40,358 nt of DNA from Deltaproteobacteria bacterium (GTDB lineage Bacteria; Bdellovibrionota_B; Oligoflexia; Oligoflexales; Bog-1112). The stretch lies in the NCBI GenBank assembly GCA_947475005.1, contig CANJLI010000016.1:1-40358 (forward strand). Reading direction: 5' to 3'. This document shows positions 8,211-14,915 of this stretch, piece after piece. The notes under the pieces are model-generated. The model worked only from the letters and a program-made list of their open reading frames with translations. It was not told where the DNA came from and ran no database searches. Each line of letters begins with the position of its first letter. Positions within the stretch are counted from its first letter, which is position 1. The position numbers and the translations under genes are program-made.

Positions 8211-9155
8211 ATGTTGCGACTTCTGATGATTATCTGCGCTCTATTTTCGATTTCTGCTTTGGCTATTGGGGCGGATTTCTTTACGGACAATGGGGGGATT
8301 GCTATAGCTACCAGACTATATACAAAAATAAAGCTGGTTGAACAGGTCTCTACCTATAGAACCGACCTATATAAAGAATTGACAAAGGGCAGGATGAGTC
8401 AGTTTTCAAAGAAAAACAAAGCACTTGTACTAGAGATCATGCGGTACGATATCGCACCTTGGAAAATTCGTCTTTTGGATTTTTATTCCAAAAATGGCTT
8501 CTTTATGCTGAACTTTCCAGAAGAAAATCAAATCATAATTATAATTGGACTCGAGCAGGCTTTTACTTTTAAAGGAGAAAATACGCTATTGGAACGAGCT
8601 CTCTATAAACTATTTGATAAAAAAGAAGACAACGTGAGGGCAATGGAAGAGTTGAGGTATAGCTTTCCTCAGAAAATTCCAAGATCAGAGGAAACACAAG
8701 TCTACCTCGACCATCTGGATCAAGCCCTAACCGGCTCGACTTTAAGTAAGTTTTCAACAGAAAACAAAGAAGAATTCATAAGCCGGATGACGTCTTCTTT
8801 CAGTCGCTGGAAAGCAAAGCTCTTGGAATTTTATTCAGAAAATGGTCCTATGCAGCACTTCTCAGAGCGCAACAAAATGGAAATTTTGAAAACGATGGAT
8901 ATCGCACACATGGGCTGGGGCTCCGAAGTTTTGAATGAGAATCAATCACAGGGACGTACACACACTGATAGCCGTCTGGTGATTGCTCTGTCGTTCTTTG
9001 ACCATGAAGGGAAGTTTAGCGAATGGACAGAAGAGGAAAAAGTACAGGCTTTTCAAAATCTTTTAGAAAAAGAACTCCCAGCAGATGCTTTCATGACTTT
9101 TATTGGGGCTTTCATGGCGCTTATGGGGATAACTGGAATGGAAGAACTCGATTAA
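8211..9155 (+). CDS. Secreted helical-repeat protein of unknown function, paralogue 1
   Basis: 314 residues. The ATG follows GAAGGAAAACTGA. The signal peptide MLRLLMIICALFSISALAIGA is nearly identical to that of the next gene. No known family is recognised. The mature part shows a repeating unit of about 35 residues: G-x-x-x-x-F-S/T-x-x-N-K, a hydrophobic helix ending in M, W-K-x-x-L-L-x-F-Y-S-x-N/D-G. Examples begin FSKKNKALVLEIM, FPEENQ, FSTENKEEFISRM, FSERNKMEILKTM and WTEEEKVQAF, giving about five units and suggesting an all-helical solenoid. Base composition is more AT-rich than that of the core genes. It lies between an IS and tmRNA, as part of a tandem duplication. A role in export, adhesion or host contact is conjecture. 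Confidence 0.8.
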   Translation: MLRLLMIICALFSISALAIGADFFTDNGGIAIATRLYTKIKLVEQVSTYRTDLYKELTKGRMSQFSKKNKALVLEIMRYDIAPWKIRLLDFYSKNGFFMLNFPEENQIIIIIGLEQAFTFKGENTLLERALYKLFDKKEDNVRAMEELRYSFPQKIPRSEETQVYLDHLDQALTGSTLSKFSTENKEEFISRMTSSFSRWKAKLLEFYSENGPMQHFSERNKMEILKTMDIAHMGWGSEVLNENQSQGRTHTDSRLVIALSFFDHEGKFSEWTEEEKVQAFQNLLEKELPADAFMTFIGAFMALMGITGMEELD

Positions 9156-9173
9156 TTCCCGCCTTACTCTCCT

Positions 9174-9227
9174 GCTTTCGGCAAATATTTTCGAAATTGG
9201 ACAGATCGATAGTAAATAGAGTATAAA
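9174..9227 (+). promoter_or_regulatory. Duplicated upstream region, copy 2, candidate promoter
   Basis: Same block as 8063-8116: GCTTTCGG through CAGATCG is identical. TTGGAC is at 9197-9202 and TATAAA at 9222-9227, with a 19-base spacer. It shows that the tandem duplication included the control region, so both genes are probably expressed together. Confidence 0.4.
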
Positions 9228-9324
9228 TTTCAGCTGGTTGAAAATTTCCGCTGAAAAAGGTTGATTCCGCGTTCACACTTGCCTATTCTCCATGAAAATT
9301 TACTGTATTCCGAAGGAAAACTCA

Positions 9325-9957
9325 ATGTTGCGACTTCTGATTGTTATGTGTGCTCTTTTTTCTATTCCCGCTTTGGCTGTTGGAGCGGATTTATATGATG
9401 TACTGGGCGAGGGATTTTCTGTAGCTCGCAGATCACCTTTAGAAAGACAGCGGGCTAGACAGATCTTCGTACATAAAGACAATGTAAAGAACGCACTGTT
9501 ATTCGGTACGATGAGTGGGTTTTCATCCAAAAATAAATCAATCGTACTAGATATCATGTTAAATAACATCGCCGATTGGAAAATACTTCTTCTGCACTTT
9601 TATTCAAAAGATGGCTATATGCTTGGTTTTACAGAAGAGAATAAAATCAAGATTATGGAGTCACTCAATGGCGCTTATGTTGGGCCGACTGAAAAATATC
9701 GTACCAACGGTGAGTTGGTACAGGCGCTCTCTTTCTTTGGCAAGGACGGGAAATTTTTACACTGGACGGAAGAAGATAAAGTACACGTTATTGAAGGTAT
9801 GAGACTTCGCTTATCTCATCATGAGGACAGTAGAGATGCGAGTACGCTTTCTATCCCAGAGGAAGATACAGGGCTTTCTGATCACTCACATTCTACATCC
9901 CCTACATCCCCTACATCCCCTACATCCCCTACATCCCCTATGGAAGACCTGGATTAA
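9325..9957 (+). CDS. Secreted helical-repeat protein of unknown function, paralogue 2
   Basis: 210 residues from the ATG at 9325, preceded by GAAGGAAAACTCA as in paralogue 1; an in-frame ATG at 9292 lies in the duplicated leader. Signal peptide MLRLLIVMCALFSIPALAVGA. About three of the repeat units are present (FSSKNKSIVLDIM, FTEENKIKIMESL, WTEEDKVHVIEGM), so it is shorter than its neighbour. The C-terminus differs: a Ser/Thr/Pro tail encoded by five perfect 9-bp repeats, then MEDLD, which resembles the MEELD end of paralogue 1. It arose by tandem duplication followed by loss of internal units. Confidence 0.8.
   Translation: MLRLLIVMCALFSIPALAVGADLYDVLGEGFSVARRSPLERQRARQIFVHKDNVKNALLFGTMSGFSSKNKSIVLDIMLNNIADWKILLLHFYSKDGYMLGFTEENKIKIMESLNGAYVGPTEKYRTNGELVQALSFFGKDGKFLHWTEEDKVHVIEGMRLRLSHHEDSRDASTLSIPEEDTGLSDHSHSTSPTSPTSPTSPTSPMEDLD
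9895..9939 (+). repeat. Five perfect tandem 9-bp repeats (ACATCCCCT) in a coding region
   Basis: Five uninterrupted copies of ACATCCCCT encode repeated T-S-P near the C-terminus of the second secreted paralogue. Because the unit is a multiple of three, gain or loss of copies changes tail length without shifting the frame. Confidence 0.95.
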
Positions 9958-9992
9958 TTCTCGCCAAAAGCCTCTCCCCACTTCCAAATCCC

Positions 9993-10020
9993 TTGTTTTT
10001 TTATAGGGAGAGCGTACAAT
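9993..10020 (+). promoter_or_regulatory. Sigma-70-type promoter of ssrA
   Basis: TTGTTT at 9993-9998 and TACAAT at 10015-10020, with a 16-base spacer. A start about 7 bases downstream would lie shortly before the mature tmRNA 5' end at 10040. Confidence 0.6.
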
Positions 10021-10039
10021 GAAACCCTTCTGTTTATGT

Positions 10040-10422
10040 GGGGGTGCCCTGGTTTCGACAGGTAGGGAACACGTAAAGGAGCATGCCTGGGGTGGGAACG
10101 TGACCCAGTCAAAATGCGTTTCAATTGTATTTGCAACAGCAAATCGCAGTGTAGCCATGGCTCCTAGCTTTGACTACGCTCTCGCTGCCTAATCCGTAGC
10201 GACGTGACCTCGAGAGCGCCAGTGTATCGAGGTTCCGTCATTCAGCTGGCTTGCTGGGTTGGTCTCTCCGTCTGTGGGGCCGCTTGGGACAACAATCAGG
10301 CTGCGGTCTGACAAGCCTGCTCGTGGGCGTGTCGGAAAAGAGGATCGTACACCGAGCTAAGCATGTAGCGCCTTTATGAATACTTTACTTGGACATGGGT
10401 TCGATTCCCATCACCTCCACCA
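10040..10422 (+). ncRNA. ssrA: Transfer-messenger RNA (tmRNA)
   Basis: The 5' GGGGGUG pairs with CACCUCC before the encoded ACCA at the 3' end. GGUUUCGAC near the 5' end and GGUUCGAUUCCC near the 3' end are the tRNA-like elements. The reading frame from a GCA at 10133 encodes ATANRSVAMAPSFDYALAA and stops with TAA at 10190-10192; the ALAA ending is the proteolysis signal. The exact resume codon is uncertain (GCA at 10133 or 10139). The molecule releases stalled ribosomes with SmpB and tags the incomplete protein. Length 383 nt is normal for a one-piece tmRNA. Confidence 0.96.
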
Positions 10423-10712
10423 TCCTTGGAAGAGTTAAAACCCAAAACATCGAATTAACCTAAAACCCTGTAAAATCAACAACTAATACTCTTGGTAGAC
10501 TTCTCAGCATCTAGTCAATCTAACGTGAAATCACTCAAAATAATGCGCCTTGTTGTAATCCTGCTGTAAGCGGGTGATGTAAGCGTACATCATACAGCAG
10601 GAACGCGGTAACCGCTTGATTTGTATCTTAAAACTGTCGTTCAGCTTTCCTAAAATCCTCTATTCTGTTTTTTCGGAAACTATCATTATCTAAGCGGGTA
10701 TTCGGGTCCAGT

Positions 10713-10927
10713 CGACTGCAATGGCATTCGACTAAGAAACCTTGTGTATCTATCATTCTGGGGATGAGATCGGGACCACCTACCTAATTATTGGAGCGGG
10801 GGGGGATTCCCCCCCGCTCCAATAATTAGGTAGGTGGTCCCGATCTCATCCCATAAATAGGAGGAAAGGCTGCTCTGTACCAATGTTATTCTGCACAAGG
10901 TTTCTTAGGCGAATGCCATTGCAGTCG
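10713..10927. repeat. Nested inverted repeats: outer 34 bp around an inner 44-bp perfect palindrome
   Basis: Outer arms 10713-10746 and 10894-10927 match at 33 of 34 positions. Inner arms 10761-10804 and 10809-10852 are perfect complements over 44 bp around the loop GATT, with a run of seven G facing seven C at the centre. The inner arms begin GGGATGAGATCGGGACCACC, resembling an end-like sequence at 14753 (GATGAGATCGGGGACAGC). The structure looks like two IS ends joined head to head, or a MITE inserted inside an older inverted repeat. Confidence 0.85.
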
Positions 10928-10970
10928 GGTGTCTCTGATCTCATCCCTAAGCGAAAGATGGCAATTATAT

Positions 10971-11005
10971 CCTTAAGGAAGCGCCATTCTCGGGTGTCCC
11001 TTAAT
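10971..11005. repeat. Solitary end of the IS4-type element (remnant)
   Basis: Starting CTTAAGGAAGCGCCATTC and ending CCCTTAATT, this is the same 35-bp sequence as the right end of the element at 17112-17146, but no transposase is attached. It marks a past insertion or recombination event in the region after tmRNA. The end position is approximate by a few bases. Confidence 0.8.
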
Positions 11006-11175
11006 TCCCTTAATTCCTCCTTGCTAAGTGGGATTCTACCAACAAATCGTATGATAAGGGTTCCGGGAATGACCGTCTATACAGTAGCGGGTGGTAAGGC
11101 ACAATCACACTGGCAAGTTCTTGATTGGGTTTGTTTATATCAGCAATTAGGATTGGCAAAAGGTTAGAATCAAAA

Positions 11176-11970
11176 ATGAAAAAAAATGGGAAAGTTCCCC
11201 TCCTAAATGGAGAAATATCATTTAACCAAACAGGTGAGGGCGCTGCATTGGTTTGTATTCACGCTGGATTTTCTGATCATCGAGATTGGAAATATCAGGT
11301 TGAAGCATTCAGCAAAAAATATCTGACCATTGTCTATGACCAACGAGGGGCTGGAAATTCTTCGGTCCCGATCACAGCGTTCTGGCCTGCGGATGACTTA
11401 AAAGCTCTTATGGATGATTTGAAAATCGAGAAAACAATATTGATTGGACACTCAGTTGGAGGCACGGTTGCAGTGGATTTTGCACTCCAATATCCCGATC
11501 GTGTTTCTGCTTTGGTTTTAGTGGCCTCTGGTTTAAGCGGGCACCCTTGGTCACAGGAATACAAAGAATGGGAACAGTCGATTTTTAGTACCCCGCAACC
11601 TGATGCAATGACAAACCAAACCCTTTCTACGCCTTTCTACGCCACGAGCATGGCAAAATCGGAATTAAAAGCTGAAATCAAAACCATTACCAGAGAAAAC
11701 ATGCAGAAGATTTTGACTTGGCAGAGTTTTGATATTCGCTTGTTTTTTCCAAACCAAATATCTGAGCTGAAAAATATTAAAATTCCTACGTTAATCGTCT
11801 ATGGAGACAAGGATTCTCAGGATATAAAGAAAATTGCTCATACCATTAATGATCAAGTAAAGTCCGCTACCCTGATTGAAATGAAAAATACGGATCATCT
11901 TTTGAATTTTGAAAATCCAGAAGAATTAAACTCAATCATTTTAGATTTTTTGCTCCAAGTACCTCAGTGA
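11176..11970 (+). CDS. Alpha/beta hydrolase
   Basis: 264 residues from the ATG at 11176; a longer reading from 11125 has no supporting ribosome site. Alpha/beta-hydrolase landmarks: the oxyanion region CIHAGFSDHRDW (28-39), DQRGAGNSS, nucleophile elbow GHSVGG with Ser93, acid in YGDKDS (Asp211 or Asp213) and catalytic His241 in NTDHLLNF. There is no signal peptide, so it is cytoplasmic. The fold covers esterases, peptidases and lactonases; the substrate cannot be told from sequence. It stands alone among repeats, is AT-rich and probably was acquired. It ends just before a hairpin and faces the Fic gene. Confidence 0.85.
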   Translation: MKKNGKVPLLNGEISFNQTGEGAALVCIHAGFSDHRDWKYQVEAFSKKYLTIVYDQRGAGNSSVPITAFWPADDLKALMDDLKIEKTILIGHSVGGTVAVDFALQYPDRVSALVLVASGLSGHPWSQEYKEWEQSIFSTPQPDAMTNQTLSTPFYATSMAKSELKAEIKTITRENMQKILTWQSFDIRLFFPNQISELKNIKIPTLIVYGDKDSQDIKKIAHTINDQVKSATLIEMKNTDHLLNFENPEELNSIILDFLLQVPQ

Positions 11971-11972
11971 AA

Positions 11973-12000
11973 TTTGGGGACAGTGGCATCTGTCCCCAAA
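11973..12000. terminator. Hairpin between convergent genes (REP-like, possible bidirectional terminator)
   Basis: Perfect 11-bp arms TTTGGGGACAG and CTGTCCCCAAA around TGGCAT. There is no long T run, so termination is inferred from position between two convergent genes. The core GGGGACA-TGGCATC-TGTCCCC recurs, with a longer loop, at 24900-24924 and 24953-24977 in the opposite sense, which suggests a dispersed REP-like family. Confidence 0.55.
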
Positions 12001-12019
12001 CTCCTTCCCAATCGATAAA

Positions 12020-12625
12020 TTAACTTCTAACGAACTCAATAAGCCTCGAAAAATTCCTTCGATCAGCCTCTTGCAGCGCTTCAATATATGTTTTTCTAAG
12101 AACTGTAGGTTGGTCTATACTTTCGCGATGCTCCTTGCTACCCCAAGAAAATTTTTCCACTCCATGGAGTGACAACAAGATATCTGTCATGAGTCTAGCG
12201 TGTCGTCCATTTCCATTTGCAAACGGATGTATTTGTACAAGCCGATGATGAAATCGGCATCCAAGTTCATCCCAATTGTATGTTTTATTTTCTATCCAGA
12301 ACTTAGCATCGTTACACAATCTTACAATTGATTCTGGAATCTGCTTCCAATCTATTCCGATCGATTTATCTGACAAACGATACTTGCCAGCCCACCTCCA
12401 AACATCTTTAAACATACGGGTATGTAGTTCACGAACAAAAATCTCAGATAAAGTTTCTTTCTTTTTCTTTACTTTTTCTACCCAAATTACAGCTTTTAGA
12501 ATGTTTGCTTGTTCAGCAGCATTCAGTTCCCCCTGAGAAGACACATAAGAAGGAATAAGTCCATTGATTTCATCTGGATCAAGAGGAGTCGCACCTGTAG
12601 GATATTCCAATATCAGCTTGCTCAT
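12020..12625 (-). CDS. Fic-domain protein, mobile mystery protein B type
   Basis: 201 residues from the ATG at 12625, which overlaps the stop of the upstream regulator as ATGA and has GGGAGGA just before it. The Fic core HPFANGNGRHAR spans 133-144. The catalytic His and the GNGR anion-binding loop are present, while the usual Asp/Glu before GNGR is Asn. Fic proteins generally transfer AMP or other nucleotide moieties to target hydroxyls (family knowledge). N-terminal YPTGATPLDPDE and the XRE-like partner match the 'mobile mystery protein A/B' pairs known from mobile elements. It probably acts as a toxin-like effector with the neighbour as regulator or antitoxin; the target is unknown. No (S/T)xxxE(G/N) inhibitory motif stands out. 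Confidence 0.85.
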   Translation of the reverse strand: MSKLILEYPTGATPLDPDEINGLIPSYVSSQGELNAAEQANILKAVIWVEKVKKKKETLSEIFVRELHTRMFKDVWRWAGKYRLSDKSIGIDWKQIPESIVRLCNDAKFWIENKTYNWDELGCRFHHRLVQIHPFANGNGRHARLMTDILLSLHGVEKFSWGSKEHRESIDQPTVLRKTYIEALQEADRRNFSRLIEFVRS

Positions 12626-13098
12626 GCATCCTCCCATAGACGAGGATCAAAACTAGCTTTCAGTTCCATCGCGAGTGTCTTTACTTGGTGATCGTCTTCC
12701 TTTTGATCGACACTTTGATCTTCTAGTTTCATTGAATGCCTGACTGTCTTCATGATACGTTCTGCTGCTTTTATAGAGCGTTCTTCGAGAATGCTATCGA
12801 GAGATCTCTTAGAAGGAACTATCGCGTAGATAAGAGTACAATCCATCGCATTAGCTACTTTTTCGAGAGATTCAAGAGTCACTTTTTTTCTTGCTTCTCT
12901 TGCTTCTAGCGACACTACTGAAGACTGCTTACTACCAAGACGCATAGCTAACTGTCGGGTTGTTAGCCCTAATGATTCGCGAATGGCTTTGGCCCAGCCC
13001 ATGCGTGGAGGCAGGACTTCTTTCAGTGCAGAAAGCTTTGCGAGCTTTCTGTCGATAGTCCGACGCTGATCATGTAATTGTGATTTTTTTTGTTTCAT
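12622..13098 (-). CDS. XRE-family regulator, mobile mystery protein A type
   Basis: 158 residues. The central helix-turn-helix spans about 37-95 (AIRESLGLTTRQLAMRLGSKQSSVVSLEAREARKK is its visible core, given here by key residues LTTRQLA and QSSVVSLE), followed by LESLEKVANAMDC. An N-terminal basic coiled segment (KKSQLHDQRRTIDRKLAKL) precedes it. The C-terminal extension is charged. It is translated first and coupled to the Fic gene by an ATGA overlap. The palindromes at 13136-13194 just upstream are likely its own operators, so the pair is probably autoregulated. It most resembles mobile mystery protein A, a partner of the Fic-type protein B. Confidence 0.83.
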   Translation of the reverse strand: MKQKKSQLHDQRRTIDRKLAKLSALKEVLPPRMGWAKAIRESLGLTTRQLAMRLGSKQSSVVSLEAREARKKVTLESLEKVANAMDCTLIYAIVPSKRSLDSILEERSIKAAERIMKTVRHSMKLEDQSVDQKEDDHQVKTLAMELKASFDPRLWEDA

Positions 13099-13135
13099 GT
13101 TCTTATGATGTCTTTAAAGCTATCAGAAGTCAAGT

Positions 13136-13194
13136 GTTTGATAGACTATAATCTATAAAAATTGGAATGTTTGATAGATTATAGTCTATCAAAC
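13136..13194 (-). promoter_or_regulatory. Paired palindromic operators of the Fic/XRE operon
   Basis: The 26-bp near-perfect palindrome at 13169-13194 has arms GTTTGATAGA and TCTATCAAAC. A second half-matching copy (GTTTGATAGACTATAATCTA) lies at 13136-13155, 33 bases away. Both contain TATAAT/TATAGT-like cores on the minus strand and precede the regulator start by about 40-95 bases. This is a typical arrangement for an autorepressing XRE protein that covers its own promoter. Confidence 0.7.
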
Positions 13195-13327
13195 AAAACA
13201 TGCTCGATGGGACGTGATGTAAACGAGAATAATTTATTTTAAATATTAGTTGGTTATTAATTCCCCAGCTTTTCCACCACACGGGAACTCCTCTCAAAAT
13301 CCTAGCAAACACTTATGCATCAATGCA

Positions 13328-13520
13328 TTAGAGGCAAACTGGAAAAGAATGCTGTTTTTTCAACCGTTCTGCATAAGATCCGTCATGCCCAGGCCGCCTC
13401 GGCCGTATGGGCATCTCCCACGATCGAGAGGGATCCCCGACGCGCCCTTCAGGCGCTGGGGATGACGGATACAGATAGATTGCTCGAAAAATCAGTGTTC
13501 TTTTCCAGTTTGCCTCTTAG
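13328..13520 (+). repeat. MITE-like element, copy A (about 193 bp)
   Basis: Terminal inverted repeats start AGAGGCAAACTGGAAAAGAA and match at 29 of 32 positions. The inside holds two REP-like hairpin modules ending in GATGACGGA. The same element, in opposite orientation and expanded to 400 bp, is at 33245-33644: the flanking inner parts (GAACGGTTGAAAAA and GAGCAATCTATCTGTATCC in complement) match end for end. No transposase is encoded, so it would have to be moved by another element. Confidence 0.8.
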
Positions 13521-13886
13521 TTGGTTTCAATAAATCTTTTTTCTACCCCTTATTCCCTCCTGTTTTTCGTTAAAATTTGCGTAAAAATTCTCGCAACTCC
13601 TTGATTTTGCAAGAGCGTTTCGATTCCCGTAGCCTTGTTTCTTTGTAGAACAATTTTCAATTTTGCTTATCACATTGGATTGGTATCTGAAGCGTAGCAA
13701 AGGATCTCCCCACTTTATTTTTACTGCCGCTGCCTATGTGGATATCTATCTTTCTCTACGAGTAGTTTGGGTTTAGTCTGGTGTCCCTAAATTGTTTCTC
13801 GAGCAGCTCCTTCGTGTTATCATTATTTGTCACTCTCATTCATTGGATAGGTAGCCTCTGCTCTTAAATAAGGAAAAAATAAAAAA
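13521..13886. other. Non-coding stretch between MITE copy A and the LRR lipoprotein gene
   Basis: AT-rich, with no credible gene on either strand. A degenerate REP-like core (CTGAAGCGTAGCAAAGGATC) lies at about 13688-13707, related to the well-formed copy at 27928-27957. The last 30 bases hold TAAGGAAAAAA, the probable ribosome site of the next gene. Confidence 0.6.
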
Positions 13887-14729
13887 ATGAAATTATTACA
13901 AGTTATTACATTAGCAATCGGATTCTTAGGAGCCGGGTGTGCATCTCGCAGGCAAGACTCCCCTCGTCGAAATGTGCCTGTTGTTCCACATAATGGGGTT
14001 GCAAGATTAACCACCGAAAATCTCACTGACGGTGGCGGGATTTATTTACAAAACAAAAAAGGATTCGAAAAAGTTGTCATCGACTCTGAATGTGGGGAAT
14101 TATTAGGAGGTCTTGATTTATCTAACACAGATGTCGTGGAAATTCAGATCCCCGCTAAGGGGCTCCCTCAACTGGAGCATTTGGATCTATCTGGAGCAAA
14201 AATTTCTGCACTACCTTTGGCAAATTTTAGAAGCTCGAAAATGGAATGGCTGATCTTAAATAAAACGAATATTTCGAAATTGGAGCTACCAGCTGGTGGA
14301 TTTCCCCATTTGACATGGCTGAATATATCAGACACCAAAATTTCTGAAATTTCCCTTTCTGAGCTTAAATGTGAGAATATTTCAATTTTAGATATTGCAA
14401 ATACAAACATTTCTGAATTTCAGTTTCCAACTTGGACCTTTCCAAATCTTGAGAAATTGTCTGTATCTCATACAAAGATTTCTCACTTTAAATTGCCAGA
14501 AAATGGATTACCAAATCTCGACTATCTTAATTTATCCAATACGGAAATTTCAGAATTACTTATTCCAAAAATAGGACTTCCTAAACTGAAAGAACTTAAG
14601 CTGGCGTACACAAAAATCTCTCACTTAGAGATCCCATCGGTGGGTCTGCCGGAGTTAACGGATCTTGATCTTACAGGTACGTCTATTTCTGATTTGCAAC
14701 TGACCGGATGTCCAAAATTACGTAAATAA
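13887..14729 (+). CDS. Leucine-rich-repeat lipoprotein
   Basis: 280 residues. N-terminal signal MKLLQVITLAIGFLGAGC is followed by ASRRQ, a plausible lipoprotein cleavage with Cys18. From about residue 70 to the end there are eight or nine repeats of 22-24 residues of the form L-P-x-L-x-x-L-x-L-S-x-T-x-I-S-x-L-x-I-P-x-x-G, a solenoid with a conserved Asn/Thr ladder (NISDTKIS, NLSNTEIS, DLTGTSIS). It is probably surface- or periplasm-exposed and a protein-binding scaffold; the partner is unknown. Base composition is AT-rich, and it is flanked by a MITE and IS-like ends, suggesting horizontal acquisition. There is no enzymatic domain. The last repeat runs to the stop with no cap domain. Confidence 0.82.
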   Translation: MKLLQVITLAIGFLGAGCASRRQDSPRRNVPVVPHNGVARLTTENLTDGGGIYLQNKKGFEKVVIDSECGELLGGLDLSNTDVVEIQIPAKGLPQLEHLDLSGAKISALPLANFRSSKMEWLILNKTNISKLELPAGGFPHLTWLNISDTKISEISLSELKCENISILDIANTNISEFQFPTWTFPNLEKLSVSHTKISHFKLPENGLPNLDYLNLSNTEISELLIPKIGLPKLKELKLAYTKISHLEIPSVGLPELTDLDLTGTSISDLQLTGCPKLRK

Positions 14730-14752
14730 TCAGCTAACAGCTTTATGAGATC

Positions 14753-14785
14753 GGATGAGATCGGGGACAGCTACCGAATTACTAT
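14753..14785. repeat. IS-end-like sequence
   Basis: GATGAGATCGGGGACAGCTA and the following CCGAATTACTATC resemble the inner arm of the palindrome at 10763 and, in part, the IS ends at 15603 and 142-176. It is interpreted as a terminal remnant of a lost or diverged IS. No transposase is attached. Confidence 0.4.
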
Positions 14786-14915
14786 CTTTTCTATTCTGTT
14801 AGTTGAAAAGACAACCAACTAATTGCTTCGGCGATTTTTGCTTTTTTTGCACCTGCATTAATTTGTATGCGACAATGTATGCAACAAGCGACAAATTTAG
14901 TAACGGGAGAGTGAA

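Larger units (their letters stand above)
10423..11175. other. Non-coding stretch after tmRNA, rich in palindromes and IS remnants
   Basis: No convincing gene is seen. It contains a bulged hairpin at 10560-10601 (CCTGCTGT paired with ACAGCAGG around an inner GTGATGTA/TACATCAT stem), a nested palindrome at 10713-10927 and a solitary IS end at about 10971-11005. GATCTCATCC at 10937 recurs near other IS-like ends in the window. Confidence 0.7.

Noticed and set aside
9886-10158. Minus-strand frame with a repeated Cys-Arg-Gly pattern
   Set aside because: The repeat is just the reverse reading of the 9-bp TSP-coding microsatellite, and it runs into tmRNA.
10883-11167. Plus-strand frame of 94 codons in the region after tmRNA
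   Set aside because: It is built from IS-end remnants and palindromic DNA, and lacks a good ribosome site.
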